This document shows, in pieces, positions 58,382-64,000 of a DNA stretch of 64,000 nt; the stretch's first letter is position 1; each line of letters opens with the position of its first letter. The stretch is from Paraburkholderia kururiensis JCM 10599 = LMG 19447 (lineage in GTDB: Bacteria > Pseudomonadota > Gammaproteobacteria > Burkholderiales > Burkholderiaceae): contig NZ_RJZE01000031.1 in the NCBI RefSeq assembly GCF_003986935.1, positions 1 through 64,000 on the forward strand. The letters run 5' to 3'. A program made the position numbers and the translations under genes. The notes below the pieces were generated by a model, which saw only the letters and a list, made by a program, of their open reading frames with translations, had not been told where the DNA came from and searched no databases.

Positions 58382-59509
58382 CTAGCGTCCCGTGGCTTCG
58401 GCGGTGACGGAGGCCAGCGCCGCGTCGAACGCTGCTTGCAGCACGGCCTGATCGAGGTCTTCGCCAATCAGGACGAAGCGGCTCGTGCGCGCCTGATGGC
58501 CCATTTCGTCACGCATTTCATCCTCACGCCAGCGGCGGTCGAAGTAGCTGTCGAAGCGCCGGCCCACGCCTTGAATGACGAGCCGCATCGGCGCGCCGGG
58601 CAGCGCGGCGAAGCCCTTCGCGCGGTAGATGGTGTGACGTTCCACGAGCGCGCCCAGCGCCGCAATGGCCGCCTCGCGCGTGGCCGGCGCACCCGTGACG
58701 ACGACCGAATCGAAGTCGTCGTGATGGTGATGGTCGGGATCGTTCGACGAGCCGTGATGGTCGGGACGTTGATCGATGGTGGCTTCGGACGCCGCCGCGA
58801 GCCCGAGCAACGCGGGCAGCGCAAGCTGACCGCCCTGCGCGCGCAGAATCTTCACGTGCGGCGGCAGTTCTTCGCGAATCAGCGCCTCCACGGCGGCCTG
58901 CTCCGCTTCGCCGATGAGGTCCGTCTTGTTGAGCACGACGAGGTCCGCAGCGCTCAATTGATCTTCGAACAGTTCGTGCAGCGGCGACTCGTGATCGAGA
59001 TTCGGATCGGCGCGGCGCTGCGCGTCCACGGCGTTCGGGTCCGCGGCGAACTGGCCGCTCGCGGCGGCGGGTCCGTCTACCATCGTCACGACGGCGTCCA
59101 CGGTGAAGCTGTTGCGAATCGAAGGCCAGTTGAAGGCCTGCACGAGCGGCTTGGGCAGCGCGAGCCCCGACGTTTCGATCAGCACGTGGTCGATCTGCGC
59201 GCGCCGCTCCACGAGCGCTTCCATCACGGGGAAAAATTCTTCCTGCACCGTGCAGCACAGGCAGCCGTTCGCGAGTTCGTAGAGCTGGCCTTCGCTCCCG
59301 TTGCCGCCTTCGCTGTCGCCTTCATCGCAGCCGATGCCGCAGCCCTTCAGTATTTCGCCGTCGATGCCGAGTTCGCCGAACTCGTTGACGATGACGGCGA
59401 TGCGCAGGCCGTTGGCCTCGCGAAGAATGTGACGCAGCAGCGTGGTTTTGCCGCTGCCGAGAAAGCCGGTGACGATGGTCACGGGAATCTTGCGCATGAG
59501 TTCTGACAT
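58382..59509 (-). CDS. cobW: CobW-type GTPase, metal chaperone
   Basis: A 375-residue G3E GTPase thought to deliver cobalt for cobalamin synthesis. Walker A GFLGSGKTT is near the start, the CxCC metal motif appears as NGCLCCTVQEEF, LNKTDLIGEAE is the guanine-specificity loop, and a His-rich stretch (DHHGSSNDPDHHHHDD) may hold metal. An extra CGIGCDEG loop near residue 57 adds two cysteines. The ATG at 59509 is preferred; the frame is open to 59683. It is the first gene behind the second cobalamin riboswitch. Confidence 0.92.
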   Translation of the reverse strand: MSELMRKIPVTIVTGFLGSGKTTLLRHILREANGLRIAVIVNEFGELGIDGEILKGCGIGCDEGDSEGGNGSEGQLYELANGCLCCTVQEEFFPVMEALVERRAQIDHVLIETSGLALPKPLVQAFNWPSIRNSFTVDAVVTMVDGPAAASGQFAADPNAVDAQRRADPNLDHESPLHELFEDQLSAADLVVLNKTDLIGEAEQAAVEALIREELPPHVKILRAQGGQLALPALLGLAAASEATIDQRPDHHGSSNDPDHHHHDDFDSVVVTGAPATREAAIAALGALVERHTIYRAKGFAALPGAPMRLVIQGVGRRFDSYFDRRWREDEMRDEMGHQARTSRFVLIGEDLDQAVLQAAFDAALASVTAEATGR

Positions 59510-59735
59510 GCGGGGCCTCGATGGTTCAGGTAGTGGCCGTGCCACGCCGCACGATGCGCGCCTCACGCGTCGCATGGAAGGTGCATGAAGCAACCTGACT
59601 TGCCGAAGCAAAAGAAGCCACGCTGGAAAGCAGTCAGGCGCCCTGGCGGGTCGAGCCGATTGAGCAACGGCCGGCATGCGCATAACGATGCCGACCCAGC
59701 GGAACGCCGCTCACCCGCAGCGCCCACTCTTCGCT

Positions 59736-59990
59736 CTGGCCGGTATCCGGGCTGGCGAAAGCGCCGCTTCACCTTCCCACGCGAGTGATGTTGTTTCTCG
59801 CGCAGTGGTTGTCTGCATGCGCGGCCTTGCGCGCATACATCGAAGCCGGCTCCGCATCGCATGTCGCGATGCTTTCGCTTACCGTTGCGGGGGCAGCACA
59901 GTTTGGTTCGGACCGTGCGTCAATAGACGGCGAACCGCTGTTTCCCGTTTAACTGCGCGCGCAAGGAACGCGCGCGCGAGCACCAGATCG
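59736..59990 (-). ncRNA. cobalamin riboswitch upstream of cobW
   Basis: On the minus strand the conserved elements appear in order: CTGGTGCTCG, GTTAAACGGGAAACAGCGG, GCTGCCCCCGCAACGGTAAGCG, GAGCCGGC, CCACTGCG, GTGGGAAGGTG and the closing AGCCCGGATACCGGCC. This is a complete aptamer of the proteobacterial type. It ends 227 bases before the cobW ATG, leaving room for an expression platform. The first aptamer at 47371 has a different closing element, so the two are not recent copies. Confidence 0.9.
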
Positions 59991-60045
59991 CCACGGAGTG
60001 TAGGTGCCACGGCAGGCTGCGTCAAGGAAGCCCGGCGGCTGCAAA

Positions 60046-60107
60046 GGCCCTGGGTGAGCGGCCTGGGTGAGGGGCTTGGGTCGGCGGCCTGTGCGAGGGG
60101 CCTGTGC
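60046..60107. repeat. 13-bp direct repeats upstream of cobE
   Basis: Units close to GGCCTGGGTGAGG start at 60046, 60060, 60073, 60086 and 60099. They lie immediately before a -10-like TATCGTATG and the cobE start at 60170, in the gap between the cobW riboswitch and cobE. They could be regulator sites or a slippage tract. Confidence 0.6.
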
Positions 60108-60169
60108 TATCGTATGCGCCCGCCTGCGGATGGGCGCGGGCCTATCCAACCCAGTCGATTCAACCCAGC

Positions 60170-60763
60170 ATGAGCCGCACCGCAATGCCGGATTCGTTGA
60201 CCGCCGCGAACGCGCAAACCGCACAGCCGGTTCGCGACGCCGATGCCACGCATGCCACCCAAGCCACCGATGCCGCCAACCGCGCGGCCACCCACCGCTC
60301 GGGCCGCTCGCTCGTGCTCGGCATCGGCTGCCGGCGAGGCGTGTCGCTCGATCAGATCGAAGCCGCGGTGCAAGCGGCGCTGCGCGATGTAGCAGACGAT
60401 GATGACGCTGCACACCGCGCTTCAACGCATATCGGCGAACACGTCGCCTGCCTCGCCACCCTCGACTCGAAAGCGCACGAGCCCGCCTTGCTTGCGTTCT
60501 GCCATCGCCACGCGTTGCCGCTGAAGGTTTTTTCCGCAGACGAGATCGCCGCCTGCCTGCGTGAGCACCCTGACCTCGCCCGTTCGCCCGCCGCGCTCGA
60601 CCATGTCGGCGTAGCAGCCGTGTGCGAGCCGTGCGCGCTGCTCGCGGCGCGAGGCGGCCGGCTCGTCGCAGCGAAACGCGCCTGCGACGGTGTGACAGTC
60701 GCCATTGCCGACGCGCACGCATCCCGGCACAGCCCCAATCAGCCACCCATGAGGACACCATGA
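60170..60763 (+). CDS. cobE: CobE / CbiG C-terminal-type protein
   Basis: A 197-residue protein. The first 45 residues are an Ala/Thr-rich variable tail. The rest is the CobE/CbiG_C domain, with LVLGIGCRRGVSLDQIEAAV at the front and VAAVCEPCALLAARGGRLVAAKRACDGVTVAIA at the end. CobE takes part in the early aerobic corrin steps by a mechanism that is poorly understood. It may restore the domain that is weak in the CbiG-CobJ fusion. It overlaps cobO by four bases (ATGA at 60760-60763). Starts at 60170 and 60185 are both possible. Confidence 0.87.
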   Translation: MSRTAMPDSLTAANAQTAQPVRDADATHATQATDAANRAATHRSGRSLVLGIGCRRGVSLDQIEAAVQAALRDVADDDDAAHRASTHIGEHVACLATLDSKAHEPALLAFCHRHALPLKVFSADEIAACLREHPDLARSPAALDHVGVAAVCEPCALLAARGGRLVAAKRACDGVTVAIADAHASRHSPNQPPMRTP

Positions 60764-61362
60764 AGACCGATCCCGACGCGCATCAGCGCATGACGCAACG
60801 GCGCCGCGAAGGGCACGAGAAGAAGCAGGCGGCGGCCACCGTCGAAAAGGGCCTGCTGATCGTGCATACCGGCAACGGCAAGGGCAAGAGCACCGCCGCC
60901 TTCGGCATGGGCGTGCGCATGCTGGGGCACGGTCAGCGCCTTGGCGTCGTGCAGTTCATCAAGGGCGCGCTGCACACGTCCGAGCGCGACTTCCTCGGCA
61001 CTCACCCGCAGTGCGATTTCGTGACCATGGGCGACGGCTACACCTGGAACACGCAGAATCGCGACGCCGACATCGCCACCGCGCGCAAGGGCTGGAACGA
61101 GGCCGTGCGCATGATCGAGAGCGGCGAATACTGCATGGTGATTCTCGACGAACTGAACACCGTGCTGAAGTATGAATACCTGCCGCTCGACGAAGTGCTC
61201 GGCGTGCTGCAAGCGCGCGACCCGAGCCTGCACGTCGTGGTGACGGGGCGCCATGCGCCGGATGCGCTCATCGACGCCGCCGATCTCGTCACCGAAATGC
61301 GGCTCGTCAAACACCCTTATCGCGAGCAGGGCGTGAAGGCCCAGCGCGGCGTGGAGTTCTGA
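60760..61362 (+). CDS. cobO: cob(I)yrinic acid a,c-diamide adenosyltransferase
   Basis: A 200-residue CobA/CobO/BtuR-type enzyme that adds the adenosyl group of ATP to cobalt. The unusual P-loop HTGNGKGKST (about 36-45) is intact, and WNTQN and VILDELNTVLKYEYLPLDEVL are family marks. The ATG at 60760 has GAGG upstream. CobB follows after one base. Confidence 0.94.
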   Translation: MKTDPDAHQRMTQRRREGHEKKQAAATVEKGLLIVHTGNGKGKSTAAFGMGVRMLGHGQRLGVVQFIKGALHTSERDFLGTHPQCDFVTMGDGYTWNTQNRDADIATARKGWNEAVRMIESGEYCMVILDELNTVLKYEYLPLDEVLGVLQARDPSLHVVVTGRHAPDALIDAADLVTEMRLVKHPYREQGVKAQRGVEF

Positions 61363-61363
61363 A

Positions 61364-62695
61364 GTGCCGCATCTACCCGGTATGCCGCCGCGCTGCCCCG
61401 CGCTGTTCGTGAGCGCGCCGGCTTCAGGCCAGGGCAAGACCACGATCGCGGCTGGCCTCGCGCGCCTGCACCGGCGCGCTGGCCGGCGCGTGCGCGTCTT
61501 CAAGACCGGCCCGGACTTTCTCGACCCGATGATTCTCGCCCGCGCGAGCGGCGCGCCCGTGCAGACGCTGGACCTCTGGATGGTGGGCGAAACGGCCTGC
61601 CGTCAACTGCTGGCCGAGGCGGCGCGCGAAGCCGACCTGATCCTGATCGAAGGCGTGATGGGGCTCTTCGACGGCACGCCATCCAGCGCCGACCTCGCCG
61701 CCACCTTCAACGTGCCCGTGGCCGCCGTGATTTCCGCGAAGGCGATGGCGCAGACCTTTGGCGCCATCGCCTTCGGCCTCGCACGCTTTCGGAAAGACGT
61801 GCCCTTTTACGGCGTGCTGGCGAACCACGTTGGCTCGGCACGTCATGCGCAGATGCTGGAAAGCGCGCTACCCAACGATCTTCGCTGGCTCGGCCACGTC
61901 GCGCCCGCCACGGAGATGGCCCTGCCCGACCGGCATCTGGGCCTGCATCAAGCCGATGAAATAGACGACCTCGAAGCACGCATCGAACGCGCCGCAGATG
62001 CACTGGCCGATACCGCGCTGGCGCAGTTGCCACCCGCCATCGAATTCGCGGCCGAGCCGCGCGAGACGTTGCCGCCGCTGCTCGCCGGCCTGCAGATTGC
62101 CGTGGCACGCGATGCCGCGTTCTCGTTCATCTATCCCGCGAACCTCGCGCTGCTCGAAGCGCTGGGGGCGCACGTGAGCTTCGTTTCGCCGCTCGCGGAC
62201 GAGCCCGTCCCTGCCAGCGCTCACGCGCTGTATCTGCCGGGCGGTTATCCCGAACTGCACGCCGCGACGCTGGCGGGCAATATGCACAAGGCGGCGCGCA
62301 CCGCGGCATCCATTCGCGAGCACGCGGCAAAGAACAAGCCGATCGTCGCGGAATGCGGCGGCATGTTGTATTTGCTGGAAACGCTCACTGACGTGAACGG
62401 TGAATCGACGCCCATGCTCGGTCTGCTGCCCGGCCATGCCACGATGCAGGCGCGGCTCGCGGCGCTCGGCATGCAGGCGCTCGACACGACACACGGCACG
62501 CTCAACGGGCACACGTTCCACTACTCGCGCATGACGACGGCGCTTACGCCGCTGCGTTACACGCGCCATGTGCAAAGCGATGCGCAAGGCGAACCGGTGT
62601 GGCGGCATGGGTCGATCTTCGCGACCTATATGCACGGTTACTGGCCGTCGAATCCGGCGCTGGTCGCTGCGCTATTTCGCGGTGAGGCGGTCTGA
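61364..62695 (+). CDS. cobB: cobyrinic/hydrogenobyrinic acid a,c-diamide synthase
   Basis: A 443-residue glutamine amidotransferase. The ATP-binding dethiobiotin-synthetase-like domain shows APASGQGKTTIAAGLARLH near residue 20 and EGVMGLFDG. The class I glutaminase-like domain shows LYLPGGYPELHA and the nucleophile Cys in VAECGGMLYL. It amidates the a and c acetates. The start is GTG at 61364, one base after cobO; an ATG at 61382 is an alternative. It is the last gene of cobE-cobO-cobB. Confidence 0.93.
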   Translation: MPHLPGMPPRCPALFVSAPASGQGKTTIAAGLARLHRRAGRRVRVFKTGPDFLDPMILARASGAPVQTLDLWMVGETACRQLLAEAAREADLILIEGVMGLFDGTPSSADLAATFNVPVAAVISAKAMAQTFGAIAFGLARFRKDVPFYGVLANHVGSARHAQMLESALPNDLRWLGHVAPATEMALPDRHLGLHQADEIDDLEARIERAADALADTALAQLPPAIEFAAEPRETLPPLLAGLQIAVARDAAFSFIYPANLALLEALGAHVSFVSPLADEPVPASAHALYLPGGYPELHAATLAGNMHKAARTAASIREHAAKNKPIVAECGGMLYLLETLTDVNGESTPMLGLLPGHATMQARLAALGMQALDTTHGTLNGHTFHYSRMTTALTPLRYTRHVQSDAQGEPVWRHGSIFATYMHGYWPSNPALVAALFRGEAV

Positions 62696-62739
62696 CGGCT
62701 GCCACCGCGATACGCCTCGGGCCCCACGCCCCACGGCCC

Positions 62740-62755
62740 ACGCCTGATCAGGCGT
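62740..62755. terminator. palindrome at the end of two convergent genes
   Basis: ACGCCTGATCAGGCGT is a perfect 16-bp palindrome that includes the stop codon of the small minus-strand gene and lies 45 bases after the cobB stop. It could form a short hairpin in both transcripts, but has no U-run. Confidence 0.3.
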
Positions 62756-63044
62756 CGAGCCCATCCACCTGGTCGCGCCCTTGACGGCCCGCGAACACGT
62801 CGTCCACGAAGCGCTGCCCCGCGGTGAAGCCGGCCATCAGCGCCGTGCTGGCGCTGTCGAAGGGCCGGTCGTTATCGTCGGACAAGTTCCATGCGGGAAA
62901 CGCTCGGGACGACATTTCGTGCCGCACGCTCACGATGGCGAGATAGCCCGTTCGGACCAGCACCGTCCCACCGACGATGGCGTCCGGCAAGCTGTCCGCC
63001 TCGACGGTAATTTCATAGCCCCGATATTGATAGACGCGCTGCAT
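62748..63044 (-). CDS. small conserved hypothetical protein
   Basis: A 98-residue soluble protein beginning MQRVYQYRGYEITVEAD, with a central VLVRTGYLAIVSVRHE and a C-terminal FTAGQRFVDDVFAGR helix. The pattern resembles the small DUF6566-like proteins common in Burkholderia, but I cannot assign a function. The ATG at 63044 has GGAGGAA at good spacing, which supports expression. It is convergent with cobB. Confidence 0.7.
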   Translation of the reverse strand: MQRVYQYRGYEITVEADSLPDAIVGGTVLVRTGYLAIVSVRHEMSSRAFPAWNLSDDNDRPFDSASTALMAGFTAGQRFVDDVFAGRQGRDQVDGLDA

Positions 63045-63727
63045 TTCTTCCTCCCATGCAGCACAGTGTAGGTCGCCAGAAAACGCGTGGCGAAAAGAAT
63101 TGACGCGCCGGGACCAGCGGCTTCAATCGCATGAGCAGGCGAATCTGCGGCGGATTATTCGCAGCAGATCGCTTTGTCGATATGCGCCTATATCAGACGT
63201 GAGTTCATGGCGCCCAAGAGAAGCAAGGCTGGGCAATCGCAATGCGTAAATCGCGTGACAGCCGAACGTCGCCTGAATGACAATCGCTGCCGGAGTATCG
63301 GGCGCTATAACGCTATTACCTGCAACCGACAAAACGCCGACAAAACGAATAAGCCGCGGAAATAGCGCGCAGTTCGTTCACGGTCACGGCAAGCCGAATC
63401 GCAGCACGGGTTGCCGATGTGATCGCTTGAAGCCCACCCCATCCGCCACGTCGCGTCGACGCCCGCAAATAGAGGCAGACAAATGACGTCTTTCCCGTCC
63501 CACTGCCCCGCGCATTTAACGCCTTTCCTTAATGCGTTTAACCGAATTGTCATATAAGAGACCCATCCCATATTCTGAGCAGATTCGACGCCATTTCAGT
63601 CATCTGCCATTACACTTTTACGCCTTCTAGCCCTCGTCTTATTCAATGTTTCTCGTGCCTTTCTCGAATCTTTCATAAAGCGACCGTATCTTGCTCGCTT
63701 TCTTGACAACGACCCGGGAATCACACC
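63045..63727. other. gene-free, AT-richer intergenic region
   Basis: This 683-base stretch has clearly more A and T than its surroundings, especially after 63490. Only short unsupported frames exist in it. The words TTTAACGC and TTTAACCG recur near 63515-63545, and a TATAAG at 63553-63558 and a TTGACA at 63703-63708 are not paired with a partner element at proper spacing. It may hold the control region of the following lipoprotein gene or acquired DNA. Confidence 0.5.
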
Positions 63728-64000
63728 ATGCCCGTGCACCGCACGCCACGCTTCGTTTCGCCTCACGCTTTCGCCATGGCCGTCGCCGTCTCGTTCCTCG
63801 TCGCTGCCTGCGGCGGCGGCGGGGTGAGCGACAACGCGCCGCCCGCCACCGTCGCGAAAGTGCCCTCGCCGCCGGCCGACCCGGGCTTCGTCGACAGCGC
63901 GCCGGTGCAGGCCAACGTGCTCGCCTTCGTCGACAACGCGGCCACGAACCAGCGCGGCGACGCGCGTTACGCCACGATGAGCACGAACGCCGGCGTGCGC
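63728..64000 (+). CDS. lipoprotein, N-terminal part (runs off the window)
   Basis: The first 91 residues of a protein that continues beyond the window. A lipoprotein signal is clear: hydrophobic FAMAVAVSFLVAAC with lipobox VAAC and lipidated Cys28, then a Gly run. The exposed part begins with an Ala/Pro-rich linker and continues FVDSAPVQANVLAFVDNAATNQ and GDARYATMSTNAGVR. I do not recognise the family from this fragment. The ATG at 63728 has GGGAA upstream. Confidence 0.65.
   Translation, partial: MPVHRTPRFVSPHAFAMAVAVSFLVAACGGGGVSDNAPPATVAKVPSPPADPGFVDSAPVQANVLAFVDNAATNQRGDARYATMSTNAGVR

Noticed and set aside
63123-63365. Short open frames in the AT-richer region
   Set aside because: They overlap on opposite strands, lack ribosome binding sites and show no coding bias or known motif.
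63588-63605. Pho box before the lipoprotein gene
   Set aside because: One CAGTCAT heptamer is close to consensus but the second unit matches at only two of seven positions.
63553-63708. TATAAG and TTGACA words as a promoter of the lipoprotein gene
   Set aside because: They are about 150 bases apart and in the wrong order; neither has a partner element at 16-18 bases.

Overview
The window is chromosomal DNA from a high-GC beta-proteobacterium, most likely Burkholderia sensu lato (Burkholderia/Paraburkholderia group). The evidence is the gene families, the phn gene order, the GC-rich codon use and an rRNA leader of Burkholderia type at the left edge. No phage, insertion sequence, tRNA or CRISPR array was seen.

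Region 1 (1-11254) begins with tandem promoters and the boxA leader of an rRNA operon. It is on the minus strand and its 16S gene lies beyond the left edge. Next comes a complete 2-aminoethylphosphonate (AEP) utilisation locus. The ABC importer phnSTUV, the GntR-type regulator phnR, phosphonoacetate hydrolase phnA, phosphonoacetaldehyde dehydrogenase phnY and a PhnZ-like HD-domain oxygenase run on the minus strand. The AEP transaminase phnW is divergent. A DeoR-type regulator converges on phnW. The expected flow is AEP to phosphonoacetaldehyde to phosphonoacetate to acetate plus phosphate.

Region 2 (11255-20115) holds a degenerate UbiB/ABC1-like protein and then an uncharacterised catabolic island. 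The island has a 2OG/Fe(II) oxygenase and a FAD-linked 2-hydroxyacid dehydrogenase on the minus strand, and a divergent polar-amino-acid ABC importer. A HutC-type GntR regulator closes it. Two near-identical HutC-type palindromes lie over the predicted divergent promoters.

Region 3 (20116-43388) is a mixed accessory stretch. It carries a DMT transporter, an L,D-transpeptidase, nadE, a secreted HNH-like protein, a CmpX-type channel, S10 and S53 peptidases, a LysE exporter with its Lrp regulator, a DUF72 protein, two chemoreceptors, a Fur-controlled TonB receptor with a PKHD hydroxylase, and a DsbA-family oxidoreductase. Two decayed areas are present: SDR and L-rhamnonate dehydratase remnants (24955-25312) and an S41 protease remnant (27358-27885).

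Region 4 (43389-62695) is a large cobalamin cluster. It comprises cobL-cbiD-cobK-cobM (minus), riboswitch-cobG-cobH-cobI-cbiG/cobJ (plus), riboswitch-cobW-cobN-chlI-like-VWA (minus) and cobE-cobO-cobB (plus). The set mixes aerobic-pathway enzymes (CobG, CobN) with anaerobic-type ones (CbiD, CbiG), and no CobF, CobS or CobT was seen. The right end has a small conserved protein, an AT-richer gene-free stretch and the start of a lipoprotein gene.
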